DNA of 64,000 nucleotides from Flavobacteriales bacterium (GTDB lineage: Bacteria; Bacteroidota; Bacteroidia; Flavobacteriales_F; PHOS-HE28), in contig JADJVC010000006.1 in the NCBI GenBank assembly GCA_016710685.1, positions 248,001 through 312,000 on the forward strand, written 5' to 3'. Every line of letters starts with the position of its first letter. The stretch's first letter is position 1. The notes under the pieces are model-generated. The model made no database searches. It had not been told where the DNA came from and saw only the letters and a list, made by a program, of their open reading frames with translations. The position numbers were made by a program, and so were the translations under genes. Positions 8,630-18,951 of this stretch are shown here, in pieces.

Positions 8630-10275
8630 ATGACATCGTACTCATCTTTATCAGCATCGGGCAATGAAAATAGAAATGCTTGGCGATCGCGAGCTGCGCT
8701 TTCCCTTTTGGTCCTGTCCCTGTCACTTCACGTAGACCGGGTTGTCGGTCAAAACATGTTTGAAACGCGGTACGGTTCGGATTTCGAGGACTATTCCAAT
8801 ACGTCGATCCAAACACATGACGGTAACGTTCTCGTAGGGGGCACTACGTGGGGATTCGGTTCGGTGTCCAACGCATTCCTCGAAACTCGATCCAATGGGA
8901 GGAGAAATGTGGACCCGCAACTATCCGGATCAATTCGGATGAGATCTTCGATATAGTTGAGCAGGGGGATAACGGACTTGTTGTTTGTGGGGGCACGTTC
9001 AGTTATGGTGCCGGATATTGGGATGGCTTTGTGATGAAGACCGACAGCGCTGGAAACATGCTCTGGGGTCATACATACGGCAATGAGTATACTGATATCC
9101 TGTATACGATCAAGGACGATAAGGCAGGTGGGTACTATACGGCTGGCTATGCACAGCAAGCGAGTGCCGCTTTTCAGGAAGGGACGGTACTGATGCGACT
9201 TGATTCCCTTGGTGAGATACTCTGGAGCAATTGGTTGCCAGGTGCTTGGAGTGCCATAGGCGCAGTTCCAATTGATTTGTTCATCACCACAACAGGGGAG
9301 GTGCTGTTGACTACAATTCACGGGGGGCACACGCTCGACCTCTGGAAATTCAACATGGACGGTGAATTGCTTTGGAACAGGACCTTTGGAAAGGAATCGC
9401 AAGGCCAACGCATGGCGATGGATGTGGACGGGGACCTATACTTCACATGCTATCGGGCGCTTGGAAATGGGAATTATTCGATCGACGTTTCCGTCCTGAA
9501 ATTGGATAGTAATGGAGAGGTGGAATGGTGCAAGTCCTACGGTGGCACCTACATTGAATTCGCACGAGCGATCACTGCACCCAACACCGGGGGCGTGGCT
9601 GTTGCCGGATATACGAACTCATCTGGACAGGGCGGTTATGACGCGTTCTTGCTCAGAATAGATGCTGATGGGTCCCTTATATGGGGCAAAACGTACGGAA
9701 CGGTGTGGGACGAAGTCCCCAACTCCATTGAACCGACCTCGGATGGAGGATTCATCATGGCCGGCCAGACCTATTCCTACGGTTCAAACCCGGATAGTCT
9801 CAAGGTTTACGTAGTGAAGACCGATGAAGACGGAAATACCGATTGCAGTTCCATGCCATGGTCCCCCTCGGTTCTAAACGACAGCCTAACATTGGAGACC
9901 ACTTATATAGTGCCTGACGCTTATGCGATGCAAGTGGGCTCGCTATCATGGCCTTCCGACGCTGTGGTCTTCCGCCCGGCCTCTATCTGCAGTGATGTAT
10001 CTGTTCAGGACCTTCAGCACGATAGTCGGCGATTGACGGTCCATCCAAACCCATTCCGCGATCGGGTGGTGTTTATCATACGAGGTTCTGGTGGAGAACG
10101 ACCAAAGCTTTACGTTAGGGACATGTTGGGCAGGGTGGTATATCAGGTCGACGACCACATTGTATTGCATAGCGGCGAAAATGAGCTTGACCTTGGTGGC
10201 TTGCAGAGTGGAGTCTACACCGTGGAGTTCGTGCTCGGCAATGAAAGGGAGGCTATGAAGCTTATCAAGCAATAA
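8630..10275 (+). pseudogene. T9SS type A propeller-repeat protein with two indels near its 5' end
   Basis: The start is MTSYSSLSASGNENRN, followed by a signal-like hydrophobic stretch (ALSLLVLSLSLHVDRVVGQ). The rest is a chain of repeats of the type 'D-x-x-G-x-x-x-W-x-x-x-Y-G-G' (for example LDSNGEVEWCKSYGGTYIE), then a T9SS type A domain (LTVHPNPFRDRVVF to MKLIKQ). No single frame spans it. Sense moves to another frame at about 8882, where KLDPMGGEMWTRNYPDQFG reads, and again at about 8937, where DEIFDIVEQGDNG continues. If repaired it would be about 548 residues. Its position between two copies of the asnS 3' end suggests it was acquired. Confidence 0.75.
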
Positions 10276-10394
10276 GTTCTGCGGGGTTTTGTATTCCCAG
10301 TAGTTGCGAAAGGAAGCAGGCGGAATGCGCACTGGTCTCGCTCTGTAGATGGTTCAGTCTCATTGAACCTTGTGATAGTTCGTAGCGTGAACCC

Positions 10395-11846
10395 TCAAAA
10401 CTCCGCACTCTTCGGCGCACGCGGGTATGGAATAACATCCCGGATATTCCCCATGCCGGTAACGAACAGCACGAAGCGTTCCAGCCCAAGCCCGAAGCCC
10501 GCGTGTGGCACCGTACCAAAGCGGCGCGTGTCCAAGTACCACCAGAGCTCTCCTTTGGGCACGCCCATCTCATCCATGCGCGCTTCCAATACATCGAGGC
10601 GCTCTTCACGTTGGCTGCCGCCGATGATCTCGCCGATCCCGGGGAAGAGCACGTCCATCGCGGCGACAGTCTTGCCTTTTTCGCTGTAACCGAAATCGCC
10701 GGGCGCGTTGGTGCGCATGTAAAACGCCTTGATCTTCGCGGGGTAGCCCGTTACGATCACCGGCTTCTTGAAGTGCTTTTCCACCAGGTAACGCTCGTGC
10801 TCGCTTTGCAGGTCCACGTCCCATTCCACGGGGAATTGGAATTTCTTTTTTTGGTAGGGTTTGCTGCGGAGCAGAATGTTGATGGCATCATCGTAGGTGA
10901 TGCGCTCGAAGGGATTTTCCAGCACGAATTTCAAGCGGTCGATCAGACCCATTTCGCTACGTTGGTCTTGTGGCTTGCTCTTCTCTTCTTCTGCGAGCCG
11001 CGCATCGAGGAACTGCAGGTCGTCCATGCTATTGCGCAGCACGCGGCTGATGAGGTGTTTGCACAGGCCCTCAGCCAGGTCCATGTCGCCTTTGAGGTCC
11101 ATGAAGGCGGCCTCGGGTTCCACCATCCAGAACTCCGCGAGGTGGCGCGTGGTGTTGCTGTTTTCCGCTCGGAAGGTGGGTCCGAAGGTGTATACTTTTC
11201 CCAAGGCGAGCGCGGCGGTTTCGGCTTGTAGTTGGCCGCTTACGGTGAGGTGGCTTTCCGCTCCGAAGAAATCTTCTTCGAAGTCCACTTCGCCCGATTC
11301 GTTGAGCGGTGGCTGCTTGGCATCGAGCGTGCTTACGCGGAACATCTCGCCCGCTCCTTCCGCATCGCTGGCGGTGATGATGGGCGCGTGGAAGTAGTTG
11401 TAGCCGTGCGTGTCGAAGTATTCGTGGATGCCGAAGCTCACCTGGTGCCGCATGCGGAACACCGCGCTGTAGGTGTTGGTGCGGAAGCGCAGGTGGGCGT
11501 TCTCGCGCAGGAATTCAAGCGAGTGCTTTTTCGGTTGGATGGGGTATTTCTCCGCTGGGCAGTCGCCGATCACTTCCACGGCGGTCACCTTCATTTCCAC
11601 GCGCTGGCCGCTGCCTTGCGAAGGCACCAACTCGCCGGTGCATTGCACCGCCGCGCCGGTGGTGAAGCGTGCGAGCGTTGCGGCATCCACTTCCTTTTGG
11701 TCGATGACGCACTGCAGGTTGCGGATGGTGCTGCCGTCGTTGAGCGCGATGAAGCGGTCGTTGCGGAAGGTGCGCACCCAACCGGCCACGGTTATGGTGG
11801 TGTTGGTGAGGGACTCGTCGTCGAGGGCGAATTGGATGGAGTGCAT
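10395..11846 (-). CDS. asnS: asparaginyl-tRNA synthetase
   Basis: This class IIb synthetase charges tRNA-Asn. The 483-residue product has the N-terminal OB-fold anticodon-binding domain (TITVAGWVRTFRNDRFIALNDG) and class II motif 2 (GPTFRAENSNTTRHLAEFWMVE). Motif 3 reads GFGLGLERFV at the C-terminus. The frame stays open 78 bases upstream of the chosen ATG, but that extension is built on a TCTCGGCTTCGCTCGA-type repeat, so the ATG giving MHSIQFALDD is preferred. A decayed copy of the last 35 or so codons lies 1.9 kb downstream in the direction of transcription. A tRNA-Asn gene is at 38709. Confidence 0.95.
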   Translation of the reverse strand: MHSIQFALDDESLTNTTITVAGWVRTFRNDRFIALNDGSTIRNLQCVIDQKEVDAATLARFTTGAAVQCTGELVPSQGSGQRVEMKVTAVEVIGDCPAEKYPIQPKKHSLEFLRENAHLRFRTNTYSAVFRMRHQVSFGIHEYFDTHGYNYFHAPIITASDAEGAGEMFRVSTLDAKQPPLNESGEVDFEEDFFGAESHLTVSGQLQAETAALALGKVYTFGPTFRAENSNTTRHLAEFWMVEPEAAFMDLKGDMDLAEGLCKHLISRVLRNSMDDLQFLDARLAEEEKSKPQDQRSEMGLIDRLKFVLENPFERITYDDAINILLRSKPYQKKKFQFPVEWDVDLQSEHERYLVEKHFKKPVIVTGYPAKIKAFYMRTNAPGDFGYSEKGKTVAAMDVLFPGIGEIIGGSQREERLDVLEARMDEMGVPKGELWWYLDTRRFGTVPHAGFGLGLERFVLFVTGMGNIRDVIPYPRAPKSAEF

Positions 11847-11860
11847 GGGGGGGCAATCAG

Positions 11861-11880
11861 TATCTCGGCTTCGCTCGATA
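11861..11880. repeat. short palindromic repeat, TCGGCTTCGCTCGA family
   Basis: The core CTCGGCTTCGCTCGA also occurs, with small changes, inside sufD (50101-50120) and sufE (47843-47858). Here it lies just upstream of asnS. Confidence 0.55.
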
Positions 11881-12003
11881 ACCAGATCAGAAAATGAAAT
11901 ACCGGCTGACGAACGAGGCTGCAAAGGAACGATGGCGGCGGTGAATGAAGCTATTTTGCATTACCGACCCCCGCCAAAATGGAAGGCCCAAGTTCGTACA
12001 CCA

Positions 12004-12055
12004 GAAACATTTCCCATCAGAAACGTTTCCGATGCCAAATCGTTTCCTATGTTTG
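12004..12055 (+). promoter_or_regulatory. candidate operator and promoter of the tetR-efflux operon
   Basis: Two near-palindromic sites, GAAACATTTCC (12004-12014) and GAAACGTTTCC (12020-12030, containing the perfect palindrome GAAACGTTTC), lie 16 bases apart. A half-site CGTTTCC (12041-12047) follows. The -7 box TATGTTTG (12048-12055) abuts the half-site and ends eight bases before the ATG at 12064. A repressor bound here would cover the -33 to -7 region, as expected for an autorepressed TetR operon. The sites are seen directly; their use is inferred. Confidence 0.55.
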
Positions 12056-12063
12056 CACCCCGG

Positions 12064-12684
12064 ATGGAAGCGCGCGAAGCCGATATCATCGACCAAAGTG
12101 CAAAGGTGTTCATGCGCCTCGGCATCCGCAGCGTGAACATGGACGATGTGGCGCAGCAGCTCCGCATCAGCAAAAAAACGCTCTATCAGTTCGTTACGGA
12201 CAAGAACGATCTGGTGACGCGCATCGTTCGGCACATTACGACGCACCACCGCACTTGCATTGCCGCGATCTGCGGCCAAGGCCATAACGCGATCGACGAG
12301 AATTTCGAGATCACCCGTTTCGTGGCCGAGCAGGTGGGCCAGATGCACCCCAGCATCCACTTCGACTTGGAGAAATATCATCCCAAAGCCTGGGACCTGC
12401 TGAACAAGACGGAGCGCAAGGACATTCTGGAATGCGTTACCAGCAACATGAAGAAGGGCGTCGCCGAAGGGATGTACCGCGACGATGTTGACATCGACGT
12501 GGTGGCGCGCATCTACATTTCACGCTTCGACGCCTGCTTCGATGGCGAACTTTTTCCGGCGAACAAATACCGCTTCGATAAAGTGATCTGGGAGCTGTTC
12601 CGTTACCACACACGCGGCATCGCCAGCGACAAGGGCCTGAAGTATTTGACCAAGAAGGTGAAGAACGAACTACCCGGCAAATGA
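12064..12684 (+). CDS. TetR/AcrR-family transcriptional regulator
   Basis: The 206-residue protein has an N-terminal helix-turn-helix (ADIIDQSAKVFMRLGIRSVNMDDVAQQL.. with the recognition helix ISKKTLYQFVTDKNDLV) and an all-helical C-terminal ligand-binding domain. It heads an operon for a tripartite efflux pump, so it most likely represses the pump until a substrate binds. An ATG 15 bases upstream is possible, but the TATGTTTG promoter box overlaps it, which favours the start at MEAREADII. The stop overlaps the start of the TolC-like gene (ATGA). The inducing ligand cannot be told from sequence. Confidence 0.9.
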   Translation: MEAREADIIDQSAKVFMRLGIRSVNMDDVAQQLRISKKTLYQFVTDKNDLVTRIVRHITTHHRTCIAAICGQGHNAIDENFEITRFVAEQVGQMHPSIHFDLEKYHPKAWDLLNKTERKDILECVTSNMKKGVAEGMYRDDVDIDVVARIYISRFDACFDGELFPANKYRFDKVIWELFRYHTRGIASDKGLKYLTKKVKNELPGK

Positions 12685-14003
12685 GGAGAACCATAGCAGT
12701 AGTGTATGCAGTGGCCGCAGCGGCCGGTTTGTTCGCGCAAGGACCCGTGAGCATCAGCCTGAAGCAGGCCATGGACATGGCGGCCGAGCAGAGCTACTCC
12801 GTGCAGTACAGCGCGCTGGAAGCACAAAAAGCGGAATCGAAGATCAAGGAGATCCTTGCTACCGGCCTGCCGCAGATCTCCGCGAGCGGAAGCCTGAACA
12901 ATTACCTCAAGGTGCCCACGCAGGTGATTCCGAACTTCATCGGCGATGATCCGCCGACCATCGAAGTGCAGTTCGGCATTCCTTGGTCGATGACCGGCGC
13001 CGTGCAACTCAACCAGTTGCTGTTCGACGGAACGTATTTGGTGGGATTGAAGGCCACGCGCGAGCTGAAGGAAAAATCCGCGTTGGACTTGGAAAAGGCA
13101 CAACACGATGCCCGTTCCCAGGCTGCGAAAGCCTACCTGAGCGTGCTTGCCGCAGAAGAGGGCGTGCGCCTGTTGGGCGAAGGACTTCCTATTCTGGAGA
13201 AAAGCTCCAGCGACGCCCAGGCCATGCTGGACCAAGGCTTCATGGAAAGCACCGATGTGGACCGCCTCACCATACAACTCGCCGACACGCGCAACCAGCA
13301 GCGCAATTTGCAGCAACAGGCGAACGTGGCCCGCGCATTCCTCTCGCTCGTGCTGGGTCTTCCCACGGGCACACCGCTCACCCTTACCGATCCACTGAAC
13401 CTGCTGATGGACGACCCCGCCGAGAAAGCTTTGGCGGACCAGCCCTTCAGCGCAGGCCAGCACATTGAGGACCAACAGGCCAGTTCACTGGTCCGCATTT
13501 CGGACCTGCAAGTGAGCCAACAGAAAGCCGCATACCTGCCGCAGCTCAGCGGTTTCATCAACTATCAACAGCAGTTCAACGGCGAAAAATTCACACCCGG
13601 AGACGGCCCTTGGTTCCCTGCATCGCTCTGGGGTGTTTCCCTCAACGTGCCCATCTTCAGCAGCGGTATGCGCAGCAGCCGTGTGAAGCAAGCCAAGCTC
13701 AGCATGCAGGAGGCCGAAGTGAACCTCAAAGGCACCGAACAACGCTTGCTCACTGAGCACCTTCAGCAACAAGCCGTGCTGAAGTCCGCACAGGACAGTT
13801 ACGAAACGGCAAAGGCCAACATGGAATTAGGACAGCGCATTTTCGAACGTACGTCCATCAAATTCAGCACAGGCGTGGGGTCCAGCTTTGAATTGACGCA
13901 AGAGCATGCCAACTATCTCACTGCACAACAGAACTACATCCAAAGCACCGTAAATCTGTTGCAAGCGCGGGAGGATATGCGGAAGGCGCTGGACATGTAT
14001 TGA
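12681..14003 (+). CDS. TolC-family outer membrane efflux protein
   Basis: The 440-residue protein starts with a signal peptide (MRRTIAVVYAVAAAAGLFAQ), then VSISLKQAMDMAAEQSYSVQYSAL, the opening helix of OEP/TolC proteins. Two OEP repeats of long amphipathic helices follow, including a typical LNVPIFSSGMRSSRVKQAKL and a C-terminal LTAQQNYIQSTVNLLQAREDMRKAL. It would form the trimeric outer-membrane channel of the pump made with the HlyD-like and RND genes downstream. Translation is coupled to tetR by a 4-base overlap. Confidence 0.92.
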   Translation: MRRTIAVVYAVAAAAGLFAQGPVSISLKQAMDMAAEQSYSVQYSALEAQKAESKIKEILATGLPQISASGSLNNYLKVPTQVIPNFIGDDPPTIEVQFGIPWSMTGAVQLNQLLFDGTYLVGLKATRELKEKSALDLEKAQHDARSQAAKAYLSVLAAEEGVRLLGEGLPILEKSSSDAQAMLDQGFMESTDVDRLTIQLADTRNQQRNLQQQANVARAFLSLVLGLPTGTPLTLTDPLNLLMDDPAEKALADQPFSAGQHIEDQQASSLVRISDLQVSQQKAAYLPQLSGFINYQQQFNGEKFTPGDGPWFPASLWGVSLNVPIFSSGMRSSRVKQAKLSMQEAEVNLKGTEQRLLTEHLQQQAVLKSAQDSYETAKANMELGQRIFERTSIKFSTGVGSSFELTQEHANYLTAQQNYIQSTVNLLQAREDMRKALDMY

Positions 14004-14148
14004 TCGGAGATGAAGAGGATTTGACGCAGAGCCACTGAGGCGAAGAGAAGAAATGTGATCAGTGAGAAGTGATTGGTAGATGGTGATTGGTGATTAGAAG
14101 CAAGCATCCGTAACGTCGACCCATGCGGTCGACACAGAATAACCCCCG
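14004..14148. repeat. repeat-filled gap between efflux genes
   Basis: Three repeat types are packed here: an ACGCAGAGCCACTGAGG stretch (about 14020-14047) of the CACAGAG family, a GTGATTGGT-type tandem (14060-14098) of the TCACCAAT family, and the palindrome GTCGACCCATGCGGTCGAC (14115-14133). The last resembles 50709-50730 upstream of sufD. Confidence 0.55.
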
Positions 14149-15299
14149 ATGAAAAAAACGATCTACTTGATCCCCCTGATGGCCATGCTCGCGGCATGCG
14201 GCACCAAGGGAACCAGCGATGTGGCCCAGAAGGTGGCCGAGCGCGATTCGCTAAAGGCGGAATACGCAGCACTCGGTGTAAAGATCAAAGAAGTTGAAAC
14301 TTGGTTGGTCGAGAACGACAGTTCGATCCGCAGGAACCTCAGCAGTGTAACAGCTGTGCCATTGGCCCCTGGCTCATTTGCCCACTACGTGGATGTGCAC
14401 GGTGTGGTGAAAGCGGACAAGAGCGCAGCATTGTTTGCACAAGGCGGAGGGTGAAACGCGTGTATGTAAAGGCCGGTGATAAGGTGCGGGCCGGGCAACT
14501 GTTGATCACCATTGACAACGATATGGCCCAGAAACAATTGGCCCAAGCACAAGCAGGCGCCGAGTTGGCGAAGACGGCCTTTGACCGACAAAAAGCATTG
14601 TGGGACCAAAAGATCGGAAGTGAAATGCAATTCCTGCAGGCCAAGTCGCAGAACGAGCAGGCCGTTGCCGGTTTGGCGGCGTTGCAGGAGCAGATCCGCC
14701 TTACCAACATCACCGCACCGTTCGATGGTGTCGTGGATGAGATCATGATGCGCGAAGGCGATATGGCCGGGCCTATGCAACCCGCAGTGCGCGTGGTGAA
14801 TTTGAGCAGCGTGCAGCTCGAAGCCGACGTTCCCGAAAGCTATCTGGGAACCATTACCAATGGTGCTCCGGTAAAGGTCGCGTTCCCCAGCTTGAACGAA
14901 ACGTTCGATGGGGAACTGGCACATGTGGGGCAGTTTATCGACCCGAGCAACCGTACGTTCAAAGTAACCGTGCACGTGCCGAAAGGAGAAGCGTTGATGC
15001 GCCCGAACCTCTTAAGCGAGATCAGCATACTGGACAAAAAGATCGATAGCGCATTGGTGGTCCCGAGCCGGACCGTATTGCAGGATGTTGAAGGCAACAA
15101 CTACATCTATGTGCTGGATGCTACTAAGGATAACGAGGCCGTTGCCCGAAAGGTCATGGTAAAGCGCATAAGCGAATACAATGGCAAACTGAGCATTGCG
15201 CCTGTTGAAGCAGGAGCGCTCAAGGGTGGAGAACTCGTGGTGGACGAAGGAGCGAAAAACGTTACTGAGGGCAACACGGTCCGCGTTGCCAAGAAATAA
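14149..15299 (+). pseudogene. RND efflux periplasmic adaptor (HlyD family), frameshifted near 14450
   Basis: It starts MKKTIYLIPLMAMLAACGT with a lipobox (LAAC), then a coiled-coil region (AERDSLKAEYAALGVKIKEVETWL). The frame stops at 14454 after ..AALFAQGGG. The rest, VKRVYVKAGDKVRAGQLLITIDN.. to ..GNTVRVAKK, is the lipoyl, alpha-hairpin (AGAELAKTAFDRQKALW) and beta-barrel part of the adaptor in another frame. Adding one G to the GGG at 14449-14451 gives one 383-residue protein. It would bridge the TolC-like channel and the RND pump. Whether the live gene is broken depends on sequence accuracy. Confidence 0.85.
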
Positions 15300-15303
15300 A
15301 GCC

Positions 15304-18300
15304 ATGCACAGCAGCGAAGACATAGAGAAAGACCTGCACGGTCCGGAGCGCCGGTTTGCCATCACGACCTGGGCGGTGAACAACCGCACCACCGTGATCG
15401 TGCTTACCCTGCTGATCTGCGTTATGGGGATCTACTCCTATATCGTGATGCCGAAGGTGAGCTTTCCGGAAGTGGTAACACCGGAGATCTTCATCGGTAC
15501 CCCATACAACAGCAGCTCCGTGGTGGATATCGAAAAGCTCATCACCAAACCCATCGAGAAGGAGCTGAACACCATAACCGGTGTCGATCAGATCACCAGC
15601 ACCAGCGTGCCCAACTTCAGTTCCATCGATGTAAAATTCACCTATGACATAACGCCCACCGAGGCGTTGCGCAAGGTGAAGGACGCCGTGGACAAAGCCC
15701 GTGGTGATTCCAACTTCCCTACGGACCTGCCCAGTGAGCCGAGCATTTTCGAAATGAATTTCAGTGAGTTGGTGCCGGTAATGAACATCAATCTCAGTGG
15801 CGACTATCCCATGGAGCAGTTGCATGAGTATGCAAAGCACTTGGAGGACCGCATCGAAGACCTGCCGGAAATCAATAAGGTGGAGATCCGTGGTGTGCCG
15901 GACCGTGAAGTGAAAGTGAGCGTTGACCTGTATCAGCTCGAGGCCCTCCAACTGAACTTCGACGACATTGCGAATGCGTTGCGCAGCGAGAACCTCACCA
16001 TGAGCGGCGGCGACATCCTTACCAAGGACCAACGGCGCAGCGTGCGGGTGATCGGCGAATTCAAAAACATGGCGCAGATCCGCGACATTGTTGTGAAGAA
16101 TGAGGGCCAACGCGAAGTGCGGTTAGGTGATATCGCCGATGTGACCTTCGGCTACAAAGAACCCGAAAGCTTTGCCCGCGAATACGGAAAAAGCGTGGTG
16201 ATGCTCGACGTGATCAAGCGTGCCGGGGAAAACCTGTTGGATGCGAGCGATAAGATAAATGCCATTCTCGCGGAGGACAAAGGCCATGCGTTGCCGGAGA
16301 ACCTGACAATCACCATTACCGGGGACCAGAGCGAACAAACCCGTGTTAGCGTGGATGAATTGATGAACCACATCGTGCTTGGCGTGGTGCTCGTTGTGGG
16401 TGTGCTGATGTTGTTCCTGGGATTGCGCAACGCGTTGTTCGTAGGTCTTGCCATCCCGATGAGCATGTTCATCTCGTTCACGTTGCTGAACCTCTTTGGT
16501 ATCTCGTTGAACATGATGGTGCTTTTTGCGCTCATCCTTGCCCTCGGGCGATTGGTGGATGATGGCATCGTGATCGTGGAGAACATATACCGCCACATGA
16601 GCAACGGCGAACCGGCCATGAAGGCCACCGGACTTGCAGTGGGCGAGGTTACCATGCCGATCATAGCAGCTACGACAGCTACCGTCATGGTGTTCGCCCC
16701 GCTTCTGTTCTGGCCGGGCATGATGGGGAATTCATGAGCTTGATGCCCATTACGTTCATGATCGCCTTGGGCAGTTCCTTGTTCGTTGCCTTGGTCGTGA
16801 ACCCTGCACTCGCATCCAAATTCATGAGGGTGGAGAATGACCACATGCCCACGAAGAAGATGTGGAGACTGGCTGCGGTCCTGAGCGTGATCGGGGTGGT
16901 ACTTGCCATGATCGGCGGTGCATTGCACAGCACGGTCATCTTCAGCATCGGCACGTTGACGGCGTTCTTCGGCCTCATGGGAATTGCCAATAACAAAGTG
17001 TTCGAACCGCTCACCGGCAAATTCCAGAACGATTGGTTGCCAGCCCTCGAGCATTGGTATGAAGGCTTCCTGCGGTTTGCGCTCACCAAGCATCACCCGC
17101 GTACGTTTTTGTTCGGCACGTTCGGCCTGTTGATCTTGGCATTCGTGTTGTTGGGGATCTTTCCGCCAAAGACGTTGTTCTTCCCGGAGAACCAACCCCA
17201 GTTCATCAACGCTTTCATCGAGGCACCACTGGGTACGGACATTCTCAAAACCGATAGCATAACCCGCATCGTGGAAGGGCAGGTGATGCAAGTGGTGAAC
17301 GATCCCGCATACAGCAGGGAAGAAGATGTAAGGGACGCGAACGGCAATGTGGTCGGAAAGGAGAAAAGGAATTTCCTGATCAAATCCGTGATCAGCCAAG
17401 TGGGTAAAGGAACCAGTGACCCCGGCACGGGACAGGTTGAAATGGGCGCAACACCCAACAAAGGCCGCGTGGCCGTTACGTTCGTACAGTTTGCCGATCG
17501 CCACGGTGTTAACACCAATGAAGTGCTGGAGAAACTGCAAAAGACAGTAACCGGATACCCCGGCGTGGTGGTCACCGTTGCAAAAAACGCGGATGGACCT
17601 CCTGTGGGCAAGCCCATCAACATTGAGATCCGGGGCAAGGAAATTGAGCCGTTGTTGGATGAAGCGGAACGCGTGAAAAAATTCATCGAAGACCGCAACG
17701 TACCCGGCATCGAAGCCTTGCGTATCGACATCGATCGCGCCAAGCCGGAGATGCCCATCATCATCGATCGCGAAAAGGCACGTCGGTTGAATGTGAGCAC
17801 ATACGCAGTCGCCGACGCCATCCGTACCGCCCTTTTTGGGAAGGAAGTAAGCACCTTCCGGGTTGAAGGAGATGACGATGACTACGAGATCAACGTGCGC
17901 CTGAAGGATGAGTACCGCTATAACACCCAGCAGCTCATGGACATGCGCATAACGTTCCGCGATATGCTGACCGGCCAGATCCGTCAAGTCCCCATTAGCA
18001 GCGTTGCGAAGGAAGACTACACCACCACGTTCAGCGCCATAAAGCGTAAAGACTTGGACCGCGTAGTAACGGTGAGCAGCAACGTAATTGCGGGGTACAA
18101 CAACAACGAAGTGGTGCAACAGATCAAGGATGAAATGGCCAGCGGCTACACCGTTAGCGAACAAAACACACTGCGCTTTACTGGCGAGCAGGAAGACCAG
18201 GCCAAGGACATGAATTTCCTGCTCATGTCTTTCGTGGTGGCCATCTTCGTGGTGTTCCTCATCATCGTGGCGCAGTTCAACAGCATCAGCTACCCGATGA

Positions 18301-18857
18301 TCGTTATGAGCACCGTCATCTTCAGTACCATCGGCGTATTTCTCGGGCTGGTCGTATTCCGCATGGATTTCATAATACTTATGACCATGCTCGGCATCAT
18401 CTCCTTGATCGGTGTAGTGGTGAACAACGCCATCGTACTGATGGACTTTGCGCGCCTGCTTTTCGCACGTGCACAGCGCCAATTGGGATTGGATAGCGAT
18501 CAGGTCATTCCGAACGACCACAGTATGGAGGCCTTAATTATCGCAGGTCGCACCCGCTTGCGTCCCGTGTTGCTTACGGCCATCACGGCCGTGTTGGGCT
18601 TGTTGCCGTTGGCGATCGGCCTCAATTTCAACTTCTTCAGCCTTTTCAGTGAACTGGACCCGCACATCCACATGGGTGGCGACAACGTCGTATTCTGGGG
18701 ACCCTTGAGCTGGGCCGTCATCTACGGTCTCATCTTCGCCACGTTCCTAACGCTCATCATGGTGCCGGTAATGCTGTTGATCGTGCAAAAGATCAAGCAC
18801 CGCAGGCAGTGGAAGCGGGGTATGCGCGAAGCACTTCGCCATTCCGAAGTGGGTTGA
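15304..18857 (+). pseudogene. RND-family efflux transporter (AcrB/CzcA-like), frameshifted near 16728
   Basis: The start is MHSSEDIEKDLHGPERRF, and the first transmembrane helix is TTVIVLTLLICVMGIYSYI. The porter and docking domains and the TM helices with the typical GRLVDDGIVIVENIYRHM (TM4) are present. The frame stops at 16737 after LLFWPGMMGNS, and the next frame starts MSLMPITFMIALGSSLFVALVVNP. Adding one G to the GGGG-type run at 16725-16728 yields FWPGMMGEFMSLMPI, the usual sequence here, and one protein of about 1184 residues. It is the proton-driven inner-membrane pump of the operon. Substrate class cannot be assigned. Confidence 0.88.
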
Positions 18858-18878
18858 TCGGTTAAACGGGATCTTTTA

Positions 18879-18906
18879 GAAAGGCGTAGCGGAGGCTGCG
18901 CCTTTC
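18879..18906 (+). terminator. intrinsic terminator of the efflux operon
   Basis: GAAAGGCG and CGCCTTTC form a perfect 8-bp stem extended by AGC/GCT with a GGAG loop, just after the RND stop codon. It is followed by TTG rather than a long T run. Confidence 0.7.
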
Positions 18907-18951
18907 TTGACGGGTTTTCCCCGGAGACCGCACGCGGGGGTGCAACGCGCG

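Larger units (their letters stand above)
11847..12063. other. divergent intergenic region asnS/tetR
   Basis: The region holds the palindromic repeat TATCTCGGCTTCGCTCGATA (11861-11880) on the asnS side and the tandem GAAAC..TTTCC sites plus the promoter box on the tetR side. No gene was seen. Confidence 0.5.

Noticed and set aside
11847..11924. N-terminal extension of asnS
   Set aside because: The extra codons derive from a palindromic repeat and add nothing to the AsnRS OB fold, which begins normally after the chosen ATG.
14440..16740. Programmed -1 frameshifting as an explanation for the HlyD and RND breaks
   Set aside because: No slippery heptamer with a downstream pseudoknot was evident, and the same break type occurs in unrelated genes, which points to missing bases in homopolymers.
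16152..18521. Very long open frame on the minus strand across the RND pump gene
   Set aside because: It is antisense to a clear RND transporter; its His/Asp/Glu-rich content is the mirror of the real gene and no family or start signal fits.
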